Positions 7,523-14,880 of a stretch of 17,695 bases of DNA are shown here, piece after piece. Numbering within the stretch: the first letter of the stretch is position 1; every line of letters starts with the position of its first letter. Both the position numbers and the translations under genes were made by a program. The stretch is from JBKPDV01 sp046728075. GTDB lineage: Bacteria > Acidobacteriota > Thermoanaerobaculia > UBA5066 > Gp7-AA6. The DNA is taken from assembly GCA_046728075.1 (NCBI GenBank), contig JBKPDV010000280.1, positions 1-17,695 on the forward strand, written 5' to 3'. The notes under the pieces are model-generated. The model ran no database searches. It saw only the letters and a list, made by a program, of their open reading frames with translations, and had not been told where the DNA came from.

Positions 7523-8190
7523 AGGCAATTCTGAGGCTTTCCGCGCTCGCGCCGCTCGCGGCGCTGTTGGTCGCGACGGGTTGCCTGTCCAAGCCGGCCC
7601 TCGTCTCGCAGTCCTTCTCGATCGACCCGCCCGCTCCGCAATCGACGGGCTCGCCGCGTGGCGTCGTGCTGGCCCTGGCTCGCGTGGAAGTCGCGCCTCC
7701 CTACTCCGGGATGTCCTTCGTCTATCGCACCGGAGAGCATGGCCTCGGGCGGGACCCGTACGCGAGATTCGCTGCGCCGCCTGGCTGGCTGCTGACTGCG
7801 GCGATTCGCGGCTACCTTACGAATGCGGACTTCGTGAGAGATGTCGTCGCCCCCGGAGCGGGGACGCTCTCGCAGGCCACGGTCGAGGTCGCTGTCAGCA
7901 AGCTCGAGGGAGAGCTCCACCCGGGCGGTTCCTCCGCCGTCCTGACACTTCGTTTTCGCGTAGTCTCGAGTCCGGGAGATGCACCCGGGCCTTCGGAAAT
8001 CCTTCTGAAGACCTACGCCAAGAACATCCCGATTCCGCGTTCGACTGCGAAGGACGTCGTCAACGGCTGGAACCAGGGTCTGGCCGAGATCATGGCGGAG
8101 TTTCAGACCGATCTGCGAGGCTCCTTGGCCGCGGCAGGTGTGAAATGGTCCAGCGGCGGCTTCGCGGAAGCGCGCCTGGCCGCTCGATGA
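7519..8190 (+). CDS. PqiC-type ABC transport auxiliary lipoprotein
   Basis: A 223-residue lipoprotein with signal segment 4-18 and lipobox A19-T-G-C22. The mature sequence (YRTGEH, P-Y-A-R-F-A, W-L-L-T-A-A, E-V-A-V-S-K-L-E-G-E, V-L-T-L-R-F-R-V) follows the pattern of the ABC-type transport auxiliary lipoprotein family (formerly DUF330), which includes PqiC. In the Pqi system the lipoprotein sits in the outer membrane and meets the distal end of the MCE structure, so this is the likely outer-membrane end of the same transporter. The start is GTG, overlapping the TGA of the MCE gene as GTGA (7519-7522), with GAAGGG about 6 nt upstream. Co-translation with the other transport genes is strongly suggested. 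Confidence 0.85.
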   Translation: MKAILRLSALAPLAALLVATGCLSKPALVSQSFSIDPPAPQSTGSPRGVVLALARVEVAPPYSGMSFVYRTGEHGLGRDPYARFAAPPGWLLTAAIRGYLTNADFVRDVVAPGAGTLSQATVEVAVSKLEGELHPGGSSAVLTLRFRVVSSPGDAPGPSEILLKTYAKNIPIPRSTAKDVVNGWNQGLAEIMAEFQTDLRGSLAAAGVKWSSGGFAEARLAAR

Positions 8191-8200
8191 GGAATTAGGT

Positions 8201-8650
8201 ATGGATCCGGCGATACTCAGCGCCTCCGCGGCCGTCCTGGGCTCCCTTGCGGGCGCTTCCGCCTCGCTTGCGACCGCCTGGCTCAACCAGAAAACGCAAG
8301 CGAAGCGAGTGTCGGTCCAAGTCGAGACGCGCAAGCGCGAGGAGCTCTATGCCGACTTCCTTACGGAGTGCTCGAAGCTGGCCCTCGACGCCCTGGACCA
8401 CACACTCGATCGGCCTGAGACGCTGCAGCAAGCCTACACACTCGTGAATCGGATCCGGCTCACATCGAGCGATGCCGTGCTTCACGCTGCCGAAGCTACG
8501 ATCCAGGAGATCCTCGCGACGTATCGAGCGCCGAACATTCCGATCGAGAAGCTGCGCGATATGGCTTTGGCCGAAATCCACGACCCGCTCAAGGCCTTCA
8601 GCGAAGCCTGCCGGTACGAGCTCCAGTCGCTCCGGCGGGATGGGGCGTAG
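8201..8650 (+). CDS. Small membrane-anchored protein of unknown function
   Basis: The product has 149 residues: an Ala/Gly-rich hydrophobic N-terminus (about 4-27, AAVLGSLAGASASLATAWL) likely to be one membrane helix, then a predominantly helical cytosolic or periplasmic domain. Visible pattern: QVETRKREELYADFLTEC, LVNRIRLTSSD, AEATIQEILATYRAPN, and a C-terminal HDPLKAFSEACRYEL. I recall similar small proteins of unknown function in many bacteria, with conserved RxELYxxF, RIRL and DPLxxFxxxCRxEL elements, but I cannot name a role. It starts 10 bp after the auxiliary lipoprotein gene and may be the last gene of that transcript. Its neighbour on the other side is convergent; the 35-bp gap (8651-8685) has no recognisable terminator. 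Confidence 0.7.
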   Translation: MDPAILSASAAVLGSLAGASASLATAWLNQKTQAKRVSVQVETRKREELYADFLTECSKLALDALDHTLDRPETLQQAYTLVNRIRLTSSDAVLHAAEATIQEILATYRAPNIPIEKLRDMALAEIHDPLKAFSEACRYELQSLRRDGA

Positions 8651-8685
8651 AGAGACAGACGCCCAGCGCTCAAAGTGATCAAGCC

Positions 8686-10752
8686 CTACCTCGGAAACGC
8701 GGCGCTCGAGCCCGCGTCCACGTTCAGGATGTTGCCCGTCGATTTGGCCGAGCGGTCGGAGGCGAAAAAGAGAACGGCTTCCGCGACGTCATCCGGCGTC
8801 ACCGTCTTCTGGAGAAGGCTTCGCTTGCGGTAATGCTCGGCGAGCTCGTCTTCCGCGATGCCGTACGCGCGGGCGCGCTCCTGCCGCCACTGGCTGTCCC
8901 AGATCTTGGAGCCCTGCAGCACCGCGTCGGGATTCACCACGTTGACCCGAACCCCATGCTCCGCCGCCTCGAGAGCGAGACAGCGCGCCAGATGCAGCTC
9001 GGCGGCTTTCGCCGTGGAGTAGGCGGCCGCCTGAGGCGACGCGGCCAGGGCGTTCTTGCTCCCGATGAAGATGATCGAACCGCCGAGTCCCTGCGATCTC
9101 TGGAGCCGGAAAGCCTCGCGCGAGACCAGAAAGTAACCGGTCGTGAGCACGTCCATGTTCTTCTTCCAGAGCTCCAGGCTGGTGTCTTCGTACGGCGCGG
9201 CTGATGCCAGGCCCGCGCAGGCGACCAGGATGTCCAGGCCCCCATACTCCAGAGCCGTCGCGCGGCAGGCCTCGACGACGGACTTCTCGCGCGTGACATC
9301 CATCGGCACGGCCCGCACGCTGTCGGCGCCGAAGTCCGCGGTCAGCTCGCCGACCGTGCGGTCGAGCGAGTCCCGATCGATGTCAGTTGCCACCACGCAG
9401 GCTCCCGCCGAAAGCAGCCTCGCCGCCACCGCGCGCCCGATGCCTCCGGCCGCGCCCGTTATGAGGGCGACGCGCCGCGCGAGCTCCTTTTCCTGGGGAA
9501 GGCGGCGCAGCTTTGCCTCCTCGAGCTTCCAGTACTCGATGCGAAAGGCCTCCGACTCGGGCAGGCCCACGTACTCGCTGACCGAACAGGCCCCTCGCAT
9601 GACCTCGATCGCGTTGATGTAGTACTCCGCTGCCTGGCGCGCCATCGCCTTGTCCCGCGCGAAGGTGAAGATTCCGAGCCCCGGGACGAGCACGACCGCG
9701 GGCGTGGGATCACGCATCGGCGGTGTTGTGTCGTCGCGCAGGCGCTCATAGGTGTCGGTATACCTGCGGGAGTATTGGTTCACCGCGCCGTCCAGATCCT
9801 CTTCACGCTCCAGCACGAGAGGCCGGATCTTCGTCCGCAGGAAGTGATCCGGGCAGGCCGTGCCTTTCTCGGCGAGCTCGCGCAACCGGCGCGAGCCGAC
9901 GAAGTCGAGCACGGGCTCCGAGTCGTCGAAGTGCCCGATCTTCCGGTCCCTCTCGGACAGCTTTCCCCGCAGCCGGGGCATCAGCGCCGAGGCCCGGAAA
10001 CGCCGCAGCTCGGATTCTTCGGGAGCCATCACGGCGCCCCCGAACGCGGGACGGGATGGCGCCTGCGCGAGCGCGTCCGCTGCCTGATTGATGATGGCGA
10101 GGCTCGTGTCGTAGCACTGCCGCGACGTTTCGCCCCACGCCACCAGGCCGTGGCTGGCGAGGATCACCCCCTTCGCGCCGGGATTGCCCGCGAACCACTC
10201 ACCGACCTTGCGGCCCAGGTCGAAGCCCGGACGCTGCCACGGGATCCAGCCGACTTCTCCTTCGAAGATTTTCTTTGTGAGGGTCTCACCGTCGGCCGAG
10301 GCGGCGATCGCGAGAATCGCGTCGCAATGAAGGTGATCGACGTGCCGGTGCGGCAGGAAGGCGTGGAGGAAGGTGTCGATCGAGGGGGCCGTCGGGTTGA
10401 TCCCGAAGACGCAGTAGCGGAGCTTCTCCATCATCGCGTCTTCGTCCTGGAGGCTTGTGTAGAGTGCCGCGAGGCCGACCACTTTTTCCTGATAGAGCGT
10501 CGCGAAACCATGAGGCGTCAGGGTCGCGAGATCCCCGCCCGATCCCTTGACCCAGAGTACATCCACCGGCTTGCCGTTCAAGGGGTCCCGGGTCGAGATC
10601 TTGGCGGAGGTGTTCCCTCCTCCGTAGTTGGTCACGCGCCGGTCGGATCCGAGAATGCGCGAGCGGTAGAGCAGAAGATCCTGCTCGGAGCCGTTGACGC
10701 AAGCGGACTCGTCCCACCGATTGGGGATTCCGACCCGGGCGTCGCCCGTCAT
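8686..10752 (-). CDS. Bifunctional class II aldolase / short-chain dehydrogenase (rhamnulose-1-P aldolase type)
   Basis: This 688-residue fusion joins two enzymes. The N-terminal class II aldolase (about 25-390) has N-Y-G-G-G-N-T-S (42-49), a metal-binding R-H-V-D-H-L-H-C-D cluster (136-144; HLH at 140-142) and a third candidate ligand H201 in ASHGLVAWG. The C-terminal short-chain dehydrogenase (about 425-688) has the NAD-binding TGAAGGIG (432-439), ACAG (511-514), catalytic S565 and Y578-x-x-x-K582. Length and order match the RhaEW-type enzyme, which cleaves L-rhamnulose-1-phosphate to dihydroxyacetone phosphate and L-lactaldehyde and oxidises the lactaldehyde to lactate. Neither a rhamnose isomerase nor a kinase is in the window, so a related sugar phosphate is possible. 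The ATG is 12 bp after the ligase stop, beyond a tandem ATGAACGG repeat. All catalytic motifs look intact. Confidence 0.9.
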   Translation of the reverse strand: MTGDARVGIPNRWDESACVNGSEQDLLLYRSRILGSDRRVTNYGGGNTSAKISTRDPLNGKPVDVLWVKGSGGDLATLTPHGFATLYQEKVVGLAALYTSLQDEDAMMEKLRYCVFGINPTAPSIDTFLHAFLPHRHVDHLHCDAILAIAASADGETLTKKIFEGEVGWIPWQRPGFDLGRKVGEWFAGNPGAKGVILASHGLVAWGETSRQCYDTSLAIINQAADALAQAPSRPAFGGAVMAPEESELRRFRASALMPRLRGKLSERDRKIGHFDDSEPVLDFVGSRRLRELAEKGTACPDHFLRTKIRPLVLEREEDLDGAVNQYSRRYTDTYERLRDDTTPPMRDPTPAVVLVPGLGIFTFARDKAMARQAAEYYINAIEVMRGACSVSEYVGLPESEAFRIEYWKLEEAKLRRLPQEKELARRVALITGAAGGIGRAVAARLLSAGACVVATDIDRDSLDRTVGELTADFGADSVRAVPMDVTREKSVVEACRATALEYGGLDILVACAGLASAAPYEDTSLELWKKNMDVLTTGYFLVSREAFRLQRSQGLGGSIIFIGSKNALAASPQAAAYSTAKAAELHLARCLALEAAEHGVRVNVVNPDAVLQGSKIWDSQWRQERARAYGIAEDELAEHYRKRSLLQKTVTPDDVAEAVLFFASDRSAKSTGNILNVDAGSSAAFPR

Positions 10753-10768
10753 CCGTTCATCCGTTCAT
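10753..10768 (-). repeat. Tandem ATGAACGG repeat at the ligase-aldolase junction
   Basis: Read on the minus strand, two exact copies of the octamer ATGAACGG (10768-10761 and 10760-10753) run directly into ATGACGG, the aldolase start. The ligase stop codon TGA (10767-10765) lies inside the first copy. Each upstream ATG opens only a four-codon frame (ATG AAC GGA TGA). Because each unit begins ATGA, losing one or both units would leave the ligase stop intact; losing both would produce a classic 4-bp ATGA overlap. It looks like slippage duplication around a formerly overlapping junction. Confidence 0.7.
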
Positions 10769-12297
10769 GCCCCCTTGAGCTCTCGCTTCAAGATCTTGCC
10801 GGTCGCAGTCATGGGAAACCCCTCCCGAAACTCGACGGATCGGGGAACCTTGAAGGCTCCCATCCGCTCGTGGCACCAGGCGATGATCTCCGGCCCGGTC
10901 GCCTCGATCCCCGCCTTTCGCACGACAAAGGCCTTGATCTCTTCTCCCAACCTTTCGTCGGGAACTCCGACGACGGCGACCAGCGATACGGCCGGGTGAG
11001 TCATCAGGACTTCTTCCAGCTCCCGGGGGTAAACGTTGAACCCGCCCCGGAGAATCATGTCCTTTTTCCGGTCCACGATGAAAAAGAAGCCGTCGGGATC
11101 CCGATATCCGATGTCGCCCGTGTGAAACCAGCCGTTGCGAATCGCCTCGGCGGTCGCCTCGGGGCGGCCCAGATAACCCTTCATCACGTTGTGGCCGCGC
11201 ACGACGATCTCGCCCCGCTCTCCGTCGGGAAGCTCGCGGTCGGAATCGTCGAAGATCCTGACGTCCGTGGCCCAGATGGCCTTGCCGACCGAGCCCGGCT
11301 TTCGGTCCTGCTGCGATAAGTTGAAAGTCGCGACCGGCGAGGTCTCGGACAGGCCATACCCTTCCAGAATCGTCACGCCGAAGGTCTCTTCGAATCGCGA
11401 CATCAGCTCGACAGCCATCGCGGCTCCGCCGGAGACGCAGAGGCGCAGCCGGTCCCGGATCGCGTCGCGAAAAAGAGGGAGGTCCGGGTGGTTCAAGAGA
11501 GCCCAGTACATCGTCGGCACGCCGGCGAAAACGGTGACGCGGTCCCGACCCATCGCCGAGAGGACGGCCGCCGGATCGAACCGCGGAAGCAGCGCCACGG
11601 TCGCCCCCGCGCAGAGACCGGCGTTCATCACGCAGGTCTGGCCGAAGGAATGGAACAGGGGAAGGACGGCGAGCAGCACGTCCTCGGAAGAAAGCCGGAA
11701 GAGCTTCTCCGTTACGTAGAGAGCGTTGAAGAACATGTTGAAGTGCGAGAGCTCCGCCCCCTTGGGCCGGCCGGTCGTCCCGCTCGTGTAGAGAACGACC
11801 GCGGTGTCGTCGGGCATCGTCGGTTCGCAATCCCGAGACGAGCCTTCGCCCGCGACAACGTCCGCCAGAGCCCGCACGTCCGGAGCCGACCCGGCTTTCG
11901 GATGATCTCCGGCAATCCAGACCTCGGCGCAGCTCGTCGCGCCGGCACGGCCACCGAGAACTTCGCCGGCAAAGGACGATGCCGCGATCGCGATTCGAGC
12001 GCCGCTGTCCTTCAAGTAATAGCAAATCTCCGGGGCCTTCAGCAGGACGTTCAGAGGCACGACGGCCGCTCCCGCTTTGAGGATTCCGTAATAGGCGATG
12101 ACGAACTCCGGTGTGTTCGGCATCGTCAGCGCGACCCGGTCTCCCGACGCGACGCCTCGTCTTTTCAGCGCCCCCGCGATCTTGTTGGCCTCTTCGTTCA
12201 ATTGACGGTAGGTCAGCCTCCGCTCTCCGGCCGTCAGGGCCGTTCGGTCAGGCGTTCGAGCCGCGGAGCCCTCGAGGAGAGTGGCAAGGTTCAGCAT
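10765..12297 (-). CDS. Acyl-CoA ligase (AMP-forming, FadD/LcfB-like)
   Basis: The 510-residue enzyme belongs to the acyl-adenylate superfamily: it activates a carboxylic acid with ATP to an acyl-AMP and transfers it to coenzyme A. The phosphate-binding loop Y170-TSGTTGRPKG180, the YGLSET motif (314-319), W390-FHTGDIGY (D395), the hinge V408-DRKKD, G418-G-F-N-V-Y-P424 and the catalytic lysine in TGK (K501) are all present, so it should be active. Length and motif wording fit the COG0318 type, close to LcfB-like long-chain fatty-acid ligases; the chain length of the substrate is uncertain. It is the first gene of a two-gene minus-strand unit with the aldolase/dehydrogenase. If the pair works together, a product such as lactate could be the acid, but that is speculation. 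The start ATG faces the divergent MshEN gene across 85 bp. Confidence 0.88.
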   Translation of the reverse strand: MLNLATLLEGSAARTPDRTALTAGERRLTYRQLNEEANKIAGALKRRGVASGDRVALTMPNTPEFVIAYYGILKAGAAVVPLNVLLKAPEICYYLKDSGARIAIAASSFAGEVLGGRAGATSCAEVWIAGDHPKAGSAPDVRALADVVAGEGSSRDCEPTMPDDTAVVLYTSGTTGRPKGAELSHFNMFFNALYVTEKLFRLSSEDVLLAVLPLFHSFGQTCVMNAGLCAGATVALLPRFDPAAVLSAMGRDRVTVFAGVPTMYWALLNHPDLPLFRDAIRDRLRLCVSGGAAMAVELMSRFEETFGVTILEGYGLSETSPVATFNLSQQDRKPGSVGKAIWATDVRIFDDSDRELPDGERGEIVVRGHNVMKGYLGRPEATAEAIRNGWFHTGDIGYRDPDGFFFIVDRKKDMILRGGFNVYPRELEEVLMTHPAVSLVAVVGVPDERLGEEIKAFVVRKAGIEATGPEIIAWCHERMGAFKVPRSVEFREGFPMTATGKILKRELKGA

Positions 12298-12328
12298 CGG
12301 TTAACCCGCATTATTCATTGAGGATATT

Positions 12329-12348
12329 GCCGGCAGGCCGGCAGCCGG
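12329..12348. repeat. Short GC-rich direct repeat in the divergent intergenic region
   Basis: Two head-to-tail copies of GCCGGCAG (12329-12336, 12337-12344) followed by CCGG lie between the divergent ligase and MshEN genes. The block is also partly self-complementary, so it could bind a regulator or fold. With only 85 bp between the two starts (12298-12382), any promoters and operators for both genes must be here. Confidence 0.3.
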
Positions 12349-12352
12349 ATTG

Positions 12353-12358
12353 TAGAAT
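12353..12358 (+). promoter_or_regulatory. Possible -10 element for the MshEN gene
   Basis: TAGAAT at 12353-12358 matches the sigma-70 -10 consensus in five of six positions and would place a transcript start near 12365, about 18 nt before the ATG at 12383. The nearest -35-like TTGCCG (12327-12332) is 20 bp away, longer than the usual spacing, so the assignment is weak. Confidence 0.2.
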
Positions 12359-12382
12359 GCCGTGGGGTCGCAAGGAGCTCGC

Positions 12383-13714
12383 ATGTCCCGCGTCGGTGAA
12401 GTGCTCGTTCACGAGGGAGCGGTTTCCTCCGCGGGGCTTCGCCGCGCTCTGACGTTCCAGCGCTACGGAGGGCAAAGCCTGAGGCTGGGCACGATCCTGG
12501 TCGGCTGGAATCTGGCCGATGAGGAAACCCTCCTGCGAGCTCTTTCCGAGCATCACCGGTGTCTCGGGGTGCCCTGGTCGGATCTGGCCCGCGCGGCCCC
12601 GGAAACCATGGCTCTGCTCCCGTCGGAGATCGCCGAACAGGCGCGCGCGATCCCCTTCCGAGAGGAGCTTCGTGGGGTGATCGTCGCCTTCGCGAATCCA
12701 TCGGACCTGCCGGCGGTCGATCGCGTCGCTCAGGTCATGCGGCGGCGAGTGATCCCGGCCGTCGCGCTGGAAATCCGCATCCTGCAAGCGCAGGAGCTCT
12801 TTTACGGCACTGGCATTCCGCCGGATCACATGCCGATTCTGGTCAAGCTTCGCGACGCACAACAGAAGGTGCCCGCGCCACCTCGCCGTTCGATACCCGC
12901 CCGCGTCATTCCGATTGCGCTTGAAACCGCGGAATCCGATTCCGTGGAAGAGCTGGGGGAGGAATCGATCCTTGAGACGCGCGCGCAAGAGGCTCTCCTG
13001 GAAGCTCCTTTGGAATCTCCCGCGGCAGGAACACCTCCGATTCGAGCGATTCCGCAAGCGAGCTCACCGGATCAGACTCGGCCGATCGCCGTGCGCCGTC
13101 CTCCGAGCCCCGCTCGGCAAGGGGAGGAGCGATCCGACGTTGCGGGGGGCTTCTGGCTCGAGGGCGACACGCCTGCCGAGGAGTCTCGAGAAGATCCCGT
13201 TGCAACTCCAGCTGTCTTCGAGGATCTGACGGAGATCGAAACGCCGACGCCGCTGCCGGCTGATCCGGTGGTCCTCCCGCGGCCGGGTCGCGAGCAGGTC
13301 GCTCAGGCGGTCCTGGATGCCCTGCTGCGCGATATGCCTCGCGTGCTGGTTTTCGGAGCGGACAAGAAACATCTCTTCGGCGTGTACGGACGAGGCGAGG
13401 GCGTTCTCTCCAGCGAGGTCCAACGAATCCACCTGCCGCCCGTCAACGGCTCCATTCTCCAAAAAGTCTGCGAGAGTCGAGAGCCTCACTTTGGAAGGCC
13501 GACCGAGGAGTTCTGGCCCGCGCCGCTGGCCCTGGTGCTCGGCCTGGATCCTCCTCCTTGCGCGGTCTTTCCGCTGGAAAACTTGAACGGCCTCGTCGGC
13601 CTTCTCTACGCTGACCGCGGGGGCAGGCGGATGCTCGAGGCGGATTTCGACGACCTGACCCGCGCAGCCGCTTTTCTCGCCAACGCGCTCGCCTCCTCCT
13701 CCCGCCAGAGCTGA
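12383..13714 (+). CDS. Stand-alone MshEN-domain protein with GAF-like C-terminus
   Basis: The 443-residue protein begins with a type II secretion/type IV pilus ATPase N-domain (MshEN-like, about 1-145): V-G-E-V-L-V-H-E-G at 4-12, L-G-T-I-L-V-G-W (35-42), LLPSEIAEQARAIPF (78-92), G-V-I-V-A-F-A-N-P-S-D (98-108) and a closing LFYGTG (139-144). There is no ATPase core. A Pro/Glu-rich linker of about 125 residues (170-297) follows, then a compact C-terminal domain (about 302-437) with LRDMPRVLVFGADKKHLFGVYGRG and a C-A-V-F-P-L...G-L-V-G-L-L-Y-A-D-R pattern typical of GAF-like sensors. MshEN domains can bind cyclic di-GMP, so a regulatory or sensory protein for surface motility is plausible but unproven. 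AAGGAG (12372-12377) sits 5 nt before the ATG at 12383, which I prefer over the GTG at 12362. Confidence 0.75.
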   Translation: MSRVGEVLVHEGAVSSAGLRRALTFQRYGGQSLRLGTILVGWNLADEETLLRALSEHHRCLGVPWSDLARAAPETMALLPSEIAEQARAIPFREELRGVIVAFANPSDLPAVDRVAQVMRRRVIPAVALEIRILQAQELFYGTGIPPDHMPILVKLRDAQQKVPAPPRRSIPARVIPIALETAESDSVEELGEESILETRAQEALLEAPLESPAAGTPPIRAIPQASSPDQTRPIAVRRPPSPARQGEERSDVAGGFWLEGDTPAEESREDPVATPAVFEDLTEIETPTPLPADPVVLPRPGREQVAQAVLDALLRDMPRVLVFGADKKHLFGVYGRGEGVLSSEVQRIHLPPVNGSILQKVCESREPHFGRPTEEFWPAPLALVLGLDPPPCAVFPLENLNGLVGLLYADRGGRRMLEADFDDLTRAAAFLANALASSSRQS

Positions 13715-13749
13715 GGGCGCCGGGCGCAAGACGCGCGTATCCTCTCGCC

Positions 13750-14880
13750 GTGCGCTCGGAGATTCGGCTCGCGCTGGTGGGAGGAGGCTTCATCGGCGGC
13801 GCGCACGGCGCCGCCTGGCGGGTCCTTTCGCTCTTCTTTCCCGAGCTGCCACGGCTGCGCCGCCTGGTTGTGTGCGAGGTCGAGGAGGGGCGCGCCCGCC
13901 AGGCCGCCTCCCGACTTGATTTCGAGCAATCGGAGGTGGGCTGGGAGAAGGCGGTGCAGCGTCCAGACGTGGATCTCGTGGTGATCGCGACTCCCCCCGA
14001 TCTCCATCGCGAGGTCGCGCTCGCGGCCATCGGCGCCGGCAAGCACGTTTTCTGCGAGAAGCCCCTCGCCCGTTCGGCGGCCGAGGCGGAAGAGATGTGC
14101 CGGGCGGCCGAGAAGGCCGGTGTCGTCCATGTTGCCGGCTTCAACCTGCGGCGGGCCCCGGCTCTTCAGCAGGCGGCCCGGATGGTCCGGGACGGCGCGC
14201 TCGGGGAGGTGCTGCACGTCAGCGGCCGCTACTTTCAAGACCACGGCCTTGATCCCTCGCGCCCCTCGAGCTGGCGCTACGACTCCGCCCGCGCGGGCTC
14301 GGGGGCCGTCGGCGACCTCGGTTCGCACCTGCTCGATCTCGCGGGCGCGCTCGCGGGAGAGATCACGTCGGTCGTCGCCGTCGCCCGCACCGTTTACGGA
14401 GAGAGAGGTTCCGGCGAAAAGACCGTCCGGTCGGACGTGGACGACTGCGCCGCCTGGCTCGCGCGCTTCGATTCGGGCTCGACGGGAATCTTCGAGGTCA
14501 GTCGCCTCGCGGCCGGCCGGCGCAATCAGCTCTCCATCGAGGTCAACGGGAGGAAGGGTTCGATCGCGTTCGATTGGGAGCGCTCCAACGAGCTGCGATA
14601 TTTTTCTCCGGATGACACGGCCGACCGGCAGGGCTTCCGCACGATTCGGATCGGTCCGGCAAATCCCGGCTATGTTTCCGCTATACCAATCGCCGGTATA
14701 GGCGTGGGCTTCCTCGAGACGATGGTGGCGCAGGCCGCCGATCTGGTCAAGACGATCTCCGGCGCTCCCGTCGAGTCGCCGCTTCCGACTTTCCGCGACG
14801 GCTGGCGCAACTGCCGCCTGATGGACGCGATCCTCGAGTCCAGCCGAAAGGGCTCCTGGATCGAGGTAGCCGAAACATGA
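13750..14880 (+). CDS. Gfo/Idh/MocA-family NAD(P)-dependent oxidoreductase
   Basis: This 376-residue dehydrogenase has an N-terminal Rossmann domain with A8-L-V-G-G-G-F-I-G (GxGxxG-type, 11-16), D75-L-V-V-I-A-T-P-P and the family hallmark E103-K-P105. The C-terminal alpha/beta domain holds G188-D-L-G-S-H193, containing the usual catalytic histidine region. The family oxidises or reduces sugars and cyclitols at a ring hydroxyl with NAD(P). Substrate is unknown; segments such as W-R-Y-D-S-A-R-A-G-S-G-A-V-G-D-L-G-S-H and SRLAAGRRNQ resemble members that act on inositol-like or 3-keto-sugar substrates. The start is taken as GTG at 13750 because it places the Rossmann fold at the very N-terminus; no good Shine-Dalgarno sequence is visible. 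The stop overlaps the start of the epimerase gene (ATGA, 14877-14880), so the two act together. Confidence 0.88.
   Translation: MRSEIRLALVGGGFIGGAHGAAWRVLSLFFPELPRLRRLVVCEVEEGRARQAASRLDFEQSEVGWEKAVQRPDVDLVVIATPPDLHREVALAAIGAGKHVFCEKPLARSAAEAEEMCRAAEKAGVVHVAGFNLRRAPALQQAARMVRDGALGEVLHVSGRYFQDHGLDPSRPSSWRYDSARAGSGAVGDLGSHLLDLAGALAGEITSVVAVARTVYGERGSGEKTVRSDVDDCAAWLARFDSGSTGIFEVSRLAAGRRNQLSIEVNGRKGSIAFDWERSNELRYFSPDDTADRQGFRTIRIGPANPGYVSAIPIAGIGVGFLETMVAQAADLVKTISGAPVESPLPTFRDGWRNCRLMDAILESSRKGSWIEVAET

Noticed and set aside
9775..11319. A 514-codon open frame on the plus strand crossing the aldolase and ligase genes
   Set aside because: It lies antisense across two enzymes with complete catalytic motifs and shows no domain; long antisense frames are expected in GC-rich DNA.
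12362..12382. Upstream GTG start for the MshEN protein
   Set aside because: The GTG has no Shine-Dalgarno sequence, while AAGGAG lies 5 nt before the ATG at 12383, which also starts exactly at the domain.
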